A stretch of 64,000 nt of DNA, taken from contig NZ_CP080598.1 of NCBI RefSeq assembly GCF_019598945.1, forward strand, positions 4,154,001-4,218,000, written 5' to 3'. Every line of letters begins with the position of its first letter. Position 1 is the stretch's first letter. Both the position numbers and the translations under genes were made by a program. The notes beneath the pieces are model-generated. The model did no database searches, was not told the DNA's origin, and saw only the letters and a list, made by a program, of their open reading frames with translations. Positions 1-8,687 of the stretch are shown here, piece by piece. The DNA comes from Sphaerospermopsis torques-reginae ITEP-024. Its GTDB lineage: Bacteria > Cyanobacteriota > Cyanobacteriia > Cyanobacteriales > Nostocaceae.

Positions 1-74
1 TAAGTAGGTAAGCGTTAAAAATTGTCGTTATGATCAGGCAGGAGGCTGAAGGCAGAAGGCAAGAAGCCTATTCT

Positions 75-165
75 GCGGAATTTTTTGCTTTTTTACCCTG
101 GAAAGGGCAGGTTTTAAACGTTGAATGAAACAATTATCAATTGTCAATTGTCAATTGTCAATTTT
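75..165. repeat. dispersed repeat, inverted partner at 58.5 kb
   Basis: This stretch reads TACCCTGGAAAGGGCAGG, then a TTTAAACGTTGAATGAAACA block, then reiterated ATTGTCA units. The same order, reverse-complemented and partly diverged, occurs at about 58500-58592. It is intergenic in both places and has no reading frame. It looks like a dispersed noncoding repeat built around a short hairpin and a heptamer tract. Confidence 0.6.
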
Positions 166-168
166 TAA

Positions 169-648
169 TTAATAATCTCCTCTTGCAGCTTTATTTCTGA
201 TTAACTCCTGTTCAATTTCACTCCTTTCATAATCCTGTGCGCCAAAAGTTCGTTTTAGGGGTTCATTACCCAACTCTTCCCCCGCACGTTTGAGCATATT
301 AAGAGGATTTTTTTGTCTACTTCCAGTTCCCAAATCTTTAGGAATTACTTCACCTGCACGCTTGCCACTTTCGATATAATCATCACCTATTTCTGGTGTT
401 GTATATACCTTGGCTTTCCCCCTTTCTTTAGTTGAGTAAAAAGGTCTAACAACATCAGTTCTCACTAATCTCCCAGCTTTATTAGAATAATATGGTCGAG
501 TTATTTCGGGCTTTTGGTTTTTCAGGGAATAATAACCAGCAGCCTGAGCCGAAAGCATAGGTAAGCCAATTAACCAGATTAAACCAGCTAACATGAATAT
601 AGCAAGTTGGCGGTGAATTTGATTAAATAATCTCTTTATTTCCCACAT
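169..648 (-). CDS. secreted hypothetical protein
   Basis: A 159-residue protein of unknown function. Residues about 14-37 form a hydrophobic segment ending in SAQAAGYYS, which looks like a signal peptide cleaved after AQA, so export across the cytoplasmic membrane is likely. The mature part is basic and polar, with repeated R-P-Y/F-Y-S motifs (TRPYYSNK, VRPFYSTK) and a C-terminus rich in K, R and E. There is no catalytic motif I recognise. Similar short secreted proteins are common in filamentous cyanobacteria, but I cannot name a family with certainty. It is a single gene, with about 250 bp before the next gene. Confidence 0.7.
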   Translation of the reverse strand: MWEIKRLFNQIHRQLAIFMLAGLIWLIGLPMLSAQAAGYYSLKNQKPEITRPYYSNKAGRLVRTDVVRPFYSTKERGKAKVYTTPEIGDDYIESGKRAGEVIPKDLGTGSRQKNPLNMLKRAGEELGNEPLKRTFGAQDYERSEIEQELIRNKAARGDY

Positions 649-902
649 TAGACAAATGTCCTTTTGAATATTTCACAAATACCTAAATATTAAAAAAATA
701 TCCTGTAACTAACGTCTTACCTGGGGTTGGTTAAATGTATATAAAAAGTAATGTAAATACAGGGGTAGGGGTAAAGCAATGCTAAACCCCCTACAGGTTT
801 GCTATCCCCATGATGAGACTTTTATGGCTTACGCCATGCTGCGGTATCAAAAAACCATTTCATACATCAGGTATTTGCAACAAAAAAAATCAAGCTGCAA
901 AA

Positions 903-1985
903 TCAAGCTATAGTTACCTGATGTGATAAATAAACATCTTGAATAGCGTGAAACAAGCGCACCCCTTCCTCAAACGGACGCTGAAAAGTCTTTCTGCCAG
1001 AAATTAATCCTGTACCACCAGCACGTTTATTAATTACAGCAGTTCGTACCGCTTCAGCAAAATCATTTTTACCAGAAGTACCTCCAGAATTAATTAATCC
1101 TACCCTGCCAGCATAACAATTTAATACTTGATAACGAGTTAAATCTATGGGGTGTTTTGTGGTTAATTCTGTGTAAACTCGCTCATCAATTTTACCGTAA
1201 CTTTTACCTGTAGCTTTAGCAATTGCTTCATAACCATGATTGCATTCTGGTAATTTTTGTTTAATGATATCTGCTTCAATGGTGACACCCAAATGATTTG
1301 CTTGTCCAGTTAAATCAGCAGCTAGGTGATAATCTTGATCTTGTTGAAAATTGCTATTTCGCAAATAACACCAAAGCACAGTTGCCATACCCAATTCATG
1401 GGCGTGTTTAAAAGCTTGACTTACTTCTTGAATTTGTCTATCAGACTCTGGTGAACCAAAATAAATTGTTGCTCCGACTGCGGTTGCTCCCAAATGCCAA
1501 GCTTGCCAAACATCTGCAAACATAATTTGGTCAAATTGATTGGGATAAGTCAACAATTGATTATGATTTATTTTGGCAATAAAGGGGATTTTATGGACAT
1601 ATTTGCGGGACACACTGCCTAATACACCTAAAGTTGTAGCCACAGCATTACAACCTGCTTCTATTGCTAATTTCACAATATTTTCGGGATCAAAATAAAT
1701 TGGATTAGGTGCAAAAGCGGACCCGGCTGAGTGTTCAATACCTTGGTCTACAGGGAGGATAGAAAGATAGCCTGTATTGGCTAAACGTCCGGTAGAATAG
1801 ATTTGTTGTAAATTTCGTACCACACGGGGAGAGCGATCGCTATTAATCCACACTCGATCTATAAAATCTGCTCCTGGTAAATGCAGCAAATCTGAAGAAA
1901 CCTTGGCTTTATATGTTAGCAAATCTTCTGCTTCTTTACCTAGCAATGATTCCAAGGAATTGGTTTGTAATAAGGTTGTAGTCAT
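903..1985 (-). CDS. fbaB: class I fructose-bisphosphate aldolase (DhnA/FbaB type)
   Basis: A 360-residue protein with the features of the DhnA/FbaB class I aldolases, which cleave fructose 1,6-bisphosphate through a lysine Schiff base without metal. It contains the N-terminal [10 protein letters not shown] motif, [14 protein letters not shown], the segment [17 protein letters not shown] and, near the end, [19 protein letters not shown], which carries lysines expected at or near the Schiff-base site. It would serve glycolysis/gluconeogenesis or the Calvin cycle in the cytoplasm alongside a class II enzyme encoded elsewhere. The start (MTTTLLQTN) is the first ATG and is followed by a continuous alignable sequence. 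It is not in an obvious operon. Confidence 0.9.
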   Translation of the reverse strand: MTTTLLQTNSLESLLGKEAEDLLTYKAKVSSDLLHLPGADFIDRVWINSDRSPRVVRNLQQIYSTGRLANTGYLSILPVDQGIEHSAGSAFAPNPIYFDPENIVKLAIEAGCNAVATTLGVLGSVSRKYVHKIPFIAKINHNQLLTYPNQFDQIMFADVWQAWHLGATAVGATIYFGSPESDRQIQEVSQAFKHAHELGMATVLWCYLRNSNFQQDQDYHLAADLTGQANHLGVTIEADIIKQKLPECNHGYEAIAKATGKSYGKIDERVYTELTTKHPIDLTRYQVLNCYAGRVGLINSGGTSGKNDFAEAVRTAVINKRAGGTGLISGRKTFQRPFEEGVRLFHAIQDVYLSHQVTIA

Positions 1986-2211
1986 ATTTTTTTCTCACGT
2001 ACACAACCAGAGAACTTAGAAATATTTTTGGTTAAATACTATTACTATTTATTGCTTTTAAATGATGATTTTGTCTACTTTCCCAAGACATATATAAATA
2101 GAAAGAGTTGACAAATTATATCATGTCCAGTGGAACACTTACGATATCTGTTGGGGCAGGGAATAGGGAATAGAGAATAGGGAAAAGCAAATATGTCCAA
2201 AACTTTTATAT

Positions 2212-2366
2212 TAGACATCTCCAGAAAAGAAATTATGGTTTATTTATGGGGGCAGGTCGAAGCTTATGGGATATCTAGATGTCTGATTTTTCCGTTAAAT
2301 TATCGCCGAAATACTTCGCCCCTACAACTTATGACAAATTAATACATTCTATTTTGGAGAGGTCTA
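2212..2366. mobile_element. 155-bp MITE-like element, copy A
   Basis: A noncoding element bounded by imperfect inverted repeats: TAGACATCTCCAGAAAA on the left, and on the right the complement of TAGACCTCTCCAAAA. A closely similar copy lies at 43965-44121 in the same orientation. Both contain GGGGGCAGGTCGAAGCTTAT in the middle. TA at both edges is compatible with a TA target duplication. There is no reading frame, so it is probably a non-autonomous derivative of an insertion sequence. It occupies most of the 400-bp gap between the TPR gene and the aldolase gene. Confidence 0.75.
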
Positions 2367-2385
2367 TTGAATCACCAATCATCAA

Positions 2386-3288
2386 TTACCCATTAGTAAT
2401 TTTTTCTGCTAGTTGAGGGTTGAGTTGTAGTAGTATGTTGCTGTCGGCAATTGCTCCTTCATAGTCTCCTAAATGGTAACGTGCATTAGCCCGCAAGCCA
2501 TAAACTATGGAGAGGATAGGGTTAATTTGCAATGCCTGATTATAATCTGCAATTGCTTTTTCATGGTTTCCTAAATTGCTATAAACTAAACCTCGTTGAT
2601 AATAGACTTGATCATCATCAGGATGGAGTTTTATTGCTTGATTAAAATCAGCGATCGCTTTTTGATAGTCTTCCAGGTGAGACATTACTAAACCACGATT
2701 ATAATAAGCTTCAGCAAAGTGGGAATTAATTTCTAATGCCTGATTATAATCTGTAATTGCACCTTGATAGTCTTGGAGAGCATAGCGACTATTTCCACGG
2801 TTATGATAAGCTGCTGCTAGGTTGGGATTTAACTTTATTGCTTGGTTATAATCAGCAATTGCTTCTTTGTAATTACCAAGAATATGCAGAATATTACCAC
2901 GATTACTGTAAGCGGCAACAAAATCAGGATAGTATTGTAAAGCCTGGTTGATATCTACAATAGCACCTTGATCATCTCCGCCTCTAAAACGAGCTAAACC
3001 TTGGTTATGAAATGCTTTAGCTATGTCAAAATTGATATTTTGAGTGATATTTTGAGTAAGATTTTGCGGTAAGGGGAGAGAATTTTTGATGATGTTTATG
3101 ACTTGTTGATAATCTGCGATCGCTTGTTCAAATTTCTCTAATCCCAGGTAGGCATGACCACGGTTATGGTATGCTTCAGCTAAGTTAGGATTTAGTTGTA
3201 TTGCTTGCTGAAAAAATGCGATCGCACCTTCATAATCACCCTGTAAATTCTTCTTTATTCCCTGTTTAATCAACTCTTCAGCATTCAT
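2386..3288 (-). CDS. tetratricopeptide repeat protein
   Basis: A 300-residue protein made almost entirely of TPR units. About eight 34-residue repeats with the pattern A-Y-x-N-R-G ... L-G-x-Y-x-x-A-I-x-D-Y-x-x-A-I-x-L-x-P run from residue 3 to 295. One unit near residues 65-90 carries an insertion rich in N, Q and T (NLTQNITQNIN). There is no signal peptide or membrane segment, so it is probably a cytoplasmic protein-protein scaffold. Its partner cannot be inferred from the neighbours. Three HIP1 octamers lie inside the gene. Confidence 0.9.
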   Translation of the reverse strand: MNAEELIKQGIKKNLQGDYEGAIAFFQQAIQLNPNLAEAYHNRGHAYLGLEKFEQAIADYQQVINIIKNSLPLPQNLTQNITQNINFDIAKAFHNQGLARFRGGDDQGAIVDINQALQYYPDFVAAYSNRGNILHILGNYKEAIADYNQAIKLNPNLAAAYHNRGNSRYALQDYQGAITDYNQALEINSHFAEAYYNRGLVMSHLEDYQKAIADFNQAIKLHPDDDQVYYQRGLVYSNLGNHEKAIADYNQALQINPILSIVYGLRANARYHLGDYEGAIADSNILLQLNPQLAEKITNG

Positions 3289-3441
3289 GTAATTTTTCTA
3301 TCTTTAACTTTATTTCAAAATATAAGTGTAAGGATTCAGGATACAGAATAAAGGATTCAGTATGAATTAGAGTTTTCCAGTTATTCTTGATAATTGATCA
3401 AAAAACGTACTTCTGTTGTTCGCGAAGCGTGGCGAAGCCAT

Positions 3442-3475
<34 letters not shown>

Positions 3476-3501
3476 TGATATCCTGACTTCTTACATATAA
3501 G

Positions 3502-6500
3502 TTACATTACTGGCTGTTCCATAAACTGAGAATTTAAAGAATAATCAATAATTTCCGTATTCACACCATGTAAATGATACAACCTCAACTCATCACGTTG
3601 CTGCCAAACTGCAAAGATTTTATCTCTCCCATCATTAAGAGTTGCCATATCAATTTTATAGACTTTATAACCCCGTTTATCAACATTATTTACCTGTTGC
3701 AACTTCAAACCCAATAAACTTAAAAGTCGATTAAGTATCTTAATTCCTGAAACAGATGTTTTCTCTTGAGATATTTTCTCTTTCACCACATCAATACCCA
3801 AGGCTCGTTTAATATGTTTACTACTGTGAATAGCAACATTTTTTAACCAAATAATATCACTATCATTTTCACTAAATACTCTTCCTGATTCCAGGAATTG
3901 TAACATACCCAATGCTCTCATAGCTTCAACCTTGAGAGTATAAGTCTTGATATCAGGTAAGAAAACCTTACCCTCACCCCAAGATAATTGTTTTTGCCAC
4001 TCTTCCTGATCTCTACCATGAAAATATTCACTTTCATGAGTGAGATAATAATGAATTAACAATTGTCCATAATATCCTTTATCATCCTGCAATTTTAACC
4101 AAGGAGTTACTTCAATTCCATATCTATCTCTGAGAATATATTTATTAATTTGATTACGTTCTTCGTCACCGAGAGAATGTTTAGCTAATAGCTGTTCATA
4201 TTCAACATAATCAATTTTCTTAGCTGTAGCCACAGCATTAGCAGCTATTAATTGATTTTCTTGTTTAATTTCCTTAATTTTACCTTTAATATCTTTAGCC
4301 TTTTGACGACTTTGCGCCCAATCTTTTTGGACTTTAAAAATTTCCATAATTAATCTTTTACGAGTTTCTACATCTTGGGCATCAGTGGCAAAAAAAGCCA
4401 AGCGTAAATCCCGCAGAATATTATTTTGTACAGCATTACTTCGCATAATAATTTTATGCCCGTCAGCTATTAATCCATCTTGTAAAGATTGACGATAAAG
4501 ACTAATAGAAGCATTTACCCTAGCAGATAATTTTGCCCAAGTTCTTAAATGAATTGGATCATAAACTGCTGGTAAATCTACATCTATTTTATGTAAAGGA
4601 CTAAGCAAAGCGAGATTTTCTTTTTGGTTTTCTTGATACCAATGAGATAGTAATTGATAATTGGTACTACCACTACCAATTAAACCGATACCGCGTTTAG
4701 CACACCAGACAACACGGGGAACATCATCCCGCACTCTTGCTAATGCTTGACGTGCTTCCGCGTCAGGAATTACCCCTTGAAAAATGCCATAAACTCGGTC
4801 AAAATGTTGGACATCAATACTAATTCCTGTCCCCAAACTAGGAGTAACAAACACAGTATCATAATCAGTAATTTTTTGATTAATAGCCGCAATAAAATCA
4901 ACTGCTGCATGGCCAGGAGTATTAGTAGTTTGACTACTAACAAGCAAAGTATCAGGAAACTGCTTTCTCAATTTCTGTAAACGTTCTTTAAGATAACTTT
5001 CAATGGTTTCACAACTATAACGTCCAGTGCGACTATCAGTAGTTACATAACATTTACGTCCGGCAATTAAATCTAATTCTAATTGATGAATTAGTGGTGT
5101 TGGGTTAGGTGAATCATAAAAAGTTACATCCCAACCTTTTTGGGGTTTCCATTTATTGACAACTACCCAAGGAGTAATTTTAGTTCCTGCTAAACCTTGT
5201 AAATATTCTAGAGAAACATCTGATAAATCAGCATCTTGGGCAATTATTAAACCTCCAGTTTTTATAACTGTAGCAATTAATTGTTGGAAGACTCCAAGAA
5301 TTTTCACCCGTTTATTTTTACAAGTATTACTATTTAGTAAATGCCATAAAGATTGCTCAACTTCGTCTAATATTACTATAGCCCCTTGCCAATCTTGAGG
5401 ATTTAATTTCCAAAGGGAATCAACACATAAACCGAAAGATTTGGTAATTGGTAGGGGATGTTCTTCTATACTCCATGCTTCATGGTTAATTCCCCATTTA
5501 ATGCCTATTTTTTCACATAAAAATTTTCCTAAAAGGATGCGATGAGTAATTAATAAAACTGGTTGATTACGACTTTTTGCTTGATTAACTATAGCTTCCA
5601 GTCCGGTAGTTTTTCCAGTTCCTTTAGCGGATTTTACTCCTACTAAACCAGAGGAGGGAAAAGGTATTTCTCCTAAATAAGCCAGGTTAACATTCAGTGC
5701 GGGAGAAATTGTTAATTCAGTGTGAGGTTTAGTTTGAGCCAGATAAATTTCTAAATCTACACTTTGACGATAAACTTTATCAAAATTAGCTGCACCTTTA
5801 GCAGCAATAAATTCATCAACGCCTTTTTCTGTTCCTGGCAGTTCCACAACTTTTACCGGACAGTTTTGTTGTTGAAATAAACAACCAAGTTGGGAAATAG
5901 CATTATTGACAGCGGCGATTTTATTTGTTTGAGTTTCAAAATCAAAACATATATAAAAATTGCGTTTTTTGGTAGCGAATACTGCTAAGTCAGGTATGAG
6001 TTGACGAGAGGTAACTTTACCTGAGTTATCTTTAACAACGCGATAACCGCTAGTAATTCCTGGAATAGCAATAGCAACATATCCTTGTGTTAATAAAGCT
6101 GCGGCTTTTTTCACACCTTCACAAATAATTATTGAGATATTACATTCCGTCACCCATTGCCAAAAACCTTCCGCTTCACCATCATCAGCAATGGTGATAT
6201 TTTGAGGCATATCCATATTGTAACGCTGGGCAACTTGCTGCCAAATTTTCAATGTCACCCGCAAACAAAATACCCGCGTTGGTGTGCTGGGAGGATGTTC
6301 ATATTTAATAGACTTGCCTTTTTTATTTTGTCGGGGTTGGGATGGTTTAAAACATCCCCATTCCATTTTTTGCCAATTATTTAGGGGATCTCTTCCAGAA
6401 CACCACCAACCACCTGCTGTAATATGGCTGTAACGCTGCAACCACGAACTTTTTACCATGCCAGTATTGGTGCGTGGTATTTGTTCTGATATAAGTAGGT

Positions 6501-6615
6501 ACTGATAGGCGATCGTACCTTGGAGCGATATAAAATTTAGACGGGTTAAGTGTAAATCAATACAGCTATTTTGGACTAATTCTTCAAGGTGCTGGGGGTG
6601 TAAATAATCTAACAT
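3502..6615 (-). CDS. CyRepA1-type plasmid replication / DUF3854 helicase-like protein
   Basis: A protein of about 1037 residues resembling the cyanobacterial CyRepA1 family of putative plasmid replication initiators. The N-terminal third has a DUF3854/Toprim-like region (IIICEGVKKAAALLTQGYVAI, then FDFETQTNK). A P-loop NTPase follows: Walker A GVKSAKGTGKTT at about residues 325-336, a Walker B-like AIVILDEVEQSLWHLL at about 409-424, and later VTPSLGTGISIDV and EARQALARVRD motifs typical of SF2-like helicase cores. The C-terminal 400 residues are charged, alpha-helical and unassigned. I start it at the ATG at 6615 (MLDYLHPQHLEEL), because the frame continues upstream only as hydrophobic sequence unlike the family. 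No parA, partition genes or iteron arrays were seen beside it, so it may be a chromosomal homologue or a relic of an integrated element. Confidence 0.75.
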   Translation of the reverse strand: MLDYLHPQHLEELVQNSCIDLHLTRLNFISLQGTIAYQYLLISEQIPRTNTGMVKSSWLQRYSHITAGGWWCSGRDPLNNWQKMEWGCFKPSQPRQNKKGKSIKYEHPPSTPTRVFCLRVTLKIWQQVAQRYNMDMPQNITIADDGEAEGFWQWVTECNISIIICEGVKKAAALLTQGYVAIAIPGITSGYRVVKDNSGKVTSRQLIPDLAVFATKKRNFYICFDFETQTNKIAAVNNAISQLGCLFQQQNCPVKVVELPGTEKGVDEFIAAKGAANFDKVYRQSVDLEIYLAQTKPHTELTISPALNVNLAYLGEIPFPSSGLVGVKSAKGTGKTTGLEAIVNQAKSRNQPVLLITHRILLGKFLCEKIGIKWGINHEAWSIEEHPLPITKSFGLCVDSLWKLNPQDWQGAIVILDEVEQSLWHLLNSNTCKNKRVKILGVFQQLIATVIKTGGLIIAQDADLSDVSLEYLQGLAGTKITPWVVVNKWKPQKGWDVTFYDSPNPTPLIHQLELDLIAGRKCYVTTDSRTGRYSCETIESYLKERLQKLRKQFPDTLLVSSQTTNTPGHAAVDFIAAINQKITDYDTVFVTPSLGTGISIDVQHFDRVYGIFQGVIPDAEARQALARVRDDVPRVVWCAKRGIGLIGSGSTNYQLLSHWYQENQKENLALLSPLHKIDVDLPAVYDPIHLRTWAKLSARVNASISLYRQSLQDGLIADGHKIIMRSNAVQNNILRDLRLAFFATDAQDVETRKRLIMEIFKVQKDWAQSRQKAKDIKGKIKEIKQENQLIAANAVATAKKIDYVEYEQLLAKHSLGDEERNQINKYILRDRYGIEVTPWLKLQDDKGYYGQLLIHYYLTHESEYFHGRDQEEWQKQLSWGEGKVFLPDIKTYTLKVEAMRALGMLQFLESGRVFSENDSDIIWLKNVAIHSSKHIKRALGIDVVKEKISQEKTSVSGIKILNRLLSLLGLKLQQVNNVDKRGYKVYKIDMATLNDGRDKIFAVWQQRDELRLYHLHGVNTEIIDYSLNSQFMEQPVM

Positions 6616-6666
6616 GGGCAGAGGCACTAAAAGAAGAAATGGGGTAAGGAAATAAAACCTTAACAC

Positions 6667-7155
6667 GCATCTGCTGATTTTTGATAAAAACTTTGTGCCA
6701 AAATGGCAAAAGTTTTATACTTTGTTTATGGCAATACTTCGGTGATTACAGAAATAGCTGATTTTTCTTGTGAGATGGTAGAAATAATATTTTTGTATTG
6801 TGATATTTGTGCATGATTAATTTTTATTTATCAGTAAATTTTGGGTTTAAATAGTAAACATATACTGTTTAGATACCGGAATTGGTTAAATATATAGAGT
6901 ATTTAGGAGTTGGCTGGGTAGTGAAGCATTTAATAAAGTCTATAAGATTGAATTTTTATCTTTATTATTCTTGCATTGATGGGTGTATTTTTCGGAAATA
7001 TGGATTTCTAAATTTGGAAATTAAGTTTGCAGAAATTGAGCATGACTTCAAAGGTTAGTTCTCGATATTGTATTAACAAGCGAGGGGTTGAGGAACACAC
7101 AAAAACAAATCAACTCCCAGCGATAACTCAAATCAAGATCAAGGAGATTTCTATC
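6667..7155. other. intergenic region upstream of the peptide locus
   Basis: About 490 bp of AT-rich sequence between the divergent CyRepA1-like gene and the first CTB peptide. The last 100 bp, from about 7056, is the first copy of the 494-bp tandem duplication and ends in an AAGGAG ribosome site. It must hold the promoters of both neighbours, but I cannot place a convincing -35/-10 pair. No repeat or small gene was recognised in the first 380 bp. Confidence 0.5.
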
Positions 7156-7380
7156 ATGGCTAACTTATTTACCGCAGTATCCGCTGAACAACAAGAAATC
7201 GTAGCTGGTGGTGTGGAAACTGCACGTTTTGAAACTCGTTTTCGTGGTCGTCGCACTATCCAAGCTGGTCTAGCTGCTTCAGGCTTCGATGGTAGCATTG
7301 CAGCAGGTGGACAAGCTAATGAGAATGTAAGAACTAATGCTCTAACTCTTCTGAGAGCTAATGCTCCTTTCCCTGGATAG
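7156..7380 (+). CDS. CTB-type double-glycine bacteriocin-like precursor, copy 1
   Basis: A 74-residue peptide with an N-terminal leader (ANLFTAVSAEQQEIVAGG) ending in Gly18-Gly19, the site cut by C39 peptidases. This leader type matches the cyanobacterial CTB family of putative bacteriocins. The predicted mature part is 55 residues, arginine-rich at its start (RFETRFRGRR) and small-residue rich later, ending in FPG. It has no cysteine, so lanthionine or disulfide formation is excluded, and no modification enzyme lies in the locus. The start is set by the AAGGAG box 10-15 bases upstream. Residue 50 is Ala here and Glu in copy 2. The C39 exporter at 8688 is the likely processing partner. Whether it kills, signals or modifies the cell surface is not shown. 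Confidence 0.85.
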   Translation: MANLFTAVSAEQQEIVAGGVETARFETRFRGRRTIQAGLAASGFDGSIAAGGQANENVRTNALTLLRANAPFPG

Positions 7381-7397
7381 AGTGTATTATTTCGTTA

Positions 7398-7548
7398 GAG
7401 GATGTCTGAGCAGCATCAGAATTGATTGAGCTACCCCCAACCCCTTAAAAAATGGGGGGCTTAACTCCTCAAATTCCCCCTTTTTAAGGAGGATTTAGGG
7501 TGGTCTACAAGTGTTGCATACCACACTTAATAGTTTTCAGACATCCTC
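7398..7548. mobile_element. 151-bp MITE-like element (GAGGATGTCTGA termini), copy 1
   Basis: Perfect 12-bp terminal inverted repeats, GAGGATGTCTGA and TCAGACATCCTC, are flanked on both sides by TTA (7395-7397 and 7549-7551). This matches the TNA target duplication of IS5-family elements. It has no reading frame. The middle holds CCCCCAACCCCTT and its near-complement, able to form a second hairpin. It lies 18 bp behind the peptide stop codon and was duplicated with it. Confidence 0.8.
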
Positions 7549-7649
7549 TTATTTCTCAATATTGTATGAGCAAGCGAGGGGTTGAGGAATAAGCAGAAAG
7601 AAACCAACTCCACGCGATAATTCAGATCAAGATCAAGGAGATTTCTATC

Positions 7650-7874
7650 ATGGCTAACTTATTTACCGCAGTATCCGCTGAACAACAAGAAATCGTAGCT
7701 GGTGGTGTGGAAACTGCACGTTTTGAAACTCGTTTTCGTGGTCGTCGCACTATCCAAGCTGGTCTAGCTGCTTCAGGCTTCGATGGTAGCATTGCAGAAG
7801 GTGGACAAGCTAATGAGAATGTAAGAACTAATGCTCTAACTCTTCTGAGAGCTAATGCTCCTTTCCCTGGATAG
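7650..7874 (+). CDS. CTB-type double-glycine bacteriocin-like precursor, copy 2
   Basis: The second 74-residue precursor is identical to copy 1 except for Glu in place of Ala at residue 50, and carries the same Gly-Gly leader end at residues 18-19. Its ribosome site (CAAGGAG) and spacing are the same, but its leader further upstream has diverged. It would be processed by the same C39 exporter. The near-identity suggests either a very recent duplication or ongoing gene conversion. The Glu variant falls in the middle of the mature peptide, in SIAEGGQAN. Confidence 0.85.
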   Translation: MANLFTAVSAEQQEIVAGGVETARFETRFRGRRTIQAGLAASGFDGSIAEGGQANENVRTNALTLLRANAPFPG

Positions 7875-7891
7875 AGTGTATTATTTCGTTA

Positions 7892-8042
7892 GAGGATGTC
7901 TGAGCAGCATCAGAATTGATTGAGCTACCCCCAACCCCTTAAAAAATGGGGGGCTTAACTCCTCAAATTCCCCCTTTTTAAGGAGGATTTAGGGTGGTCT
8001 ACAAGTGTTGCATACCACACTTAATAGTTTTCAGACATCCTC
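7892..8042. mobile_element. 151-bp MITE-like element (GAGGATGTCTGA termini), copy 2
   Basis: Second copy of the element behind the second peptide gene, with the same termini and TTA flanks. It lies exactly 494 bp from copy 1 and is therefore part of the tandem duplication, not an independent insertion. Confidence 0.8.
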
Positions 8043-8242
8043 TTATTTCTCGATTGATAAATCTACTGGAATTTACTTTTTTCACCTGTTAAATAGAAGT
8101 GGTAAAAACATCAAATCATCCAATTATATGAGATGAGGTTCACTGTTTTAACCCTACCACTTTTAATAAAAATTTACAACAAGATTTATGTATGATTTTT
8201 GTGATACATAAATCTTATTTTTCATCAAAAAGAGGTTTTACC

Positions 8243-8551
8243 ATGTCTGATCACATACAAACCAACAACTCAGACCTATTTATAGGTATCTCAGAAAAGG
8301 AAATGGAGTCTGCATCTGGAGGCAGATCATCTATATTGTATATGTTTTATGAAGATACGAATATCTATACCAAGGGCATGAGTGATGTGAATATTTCTCA
8401 AGACAACTTTAGCGGTAATTCAAGGAATGAAACTGAATATCAATTTTCTCGAACAACTTTTGTTTTATTTTCATTATTGGGTGATGGCATTCAGTTTAAT
8501 AACCTAATAAACAGTGGCGGATTCTTATCAAGAATATTGAGGTTTTTCTAA
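8243..8551 (+). CDS. third double-glycine precursor peptide
   Basis: A 102-residue peptide whose N-terminus (SDLFIGISEKEMESASGG) has a double-glycine leader end at residues 26-27, so it is a likely second substrate class for the adjacent exporter. The predicted mature part of 75 residues starts RSSILYMFYEDTN. It has no cysteine and ends in a hydrophobic, Phe-rich tail (GGFLSRILRFF). It shares no clear similarity with the mature part of the CTB peptides. I chose the ATG at 8243, preceded by AGAGG, over an in-frame ATG at 8192, because it leaves a leader of normal length. The C39 exporter begins 136 bp downstream. Confidence 0.75.
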   Translation: MSDHIQTNNSDLFIGISEKEMESASGGRSSILYMFYEDTNIYTKGMSDVNISQDNFSGNSRNETEYQFSRTTFVLFSLLGDGIQFNNLINSGGFLSRILRFF

Positions 8552-8687
8552 TACAAATCAGAATGATGATGATCACATTATTGTAATCACAAAATTTTGA
8601 TTATTTATATTTGCCAGTGTTTACCACACATTCAGAAAAGATGACAATATATTATTTCTCATTTTTTCTATAGTTTTTAATGAAATT

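Larger units (their letters stand above)
7056..8043. repeat. 494-bp tandem duplication carrying the peptide genes
   Basis: Two head-to-tail units of 494 bp, about 7056-7549 and 7550-8043. Each contains a leader (CAAGCGAGGGGTTGAGGAA...), a ribosome site, a 225-bp CTB peptide gene and a 150-bp inverted-repeat element. The coding parts differ by one base (GCA versus GAA at codon 50) and the downstream parts look identical. The 80-bp 5' leaders differ at about ten or more positions. Confidence 0.9.

Noticed and set aside
2757-2951. Plus-strand frame of 64 codons inside the TPR gene
   Set aside because: It lies wholly within the minus-strand TPR gene, is composed of complements of its repeats, and has no ribosome site.
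4747-6384. Three plus-strand frames of 75-80 codons inside the CyRepA1-like gene
   Set aside because: They overlap a strongly coding minus-strand gene, have no family features and no start signals.
7027-7155. Long N-terminal extension of the first CTB peptide to 7027
   Set aside because: Copy 2 lacks the extension and the AAGGAG site lies right before the ATG at 7156, giving a normal double-glycine leader.
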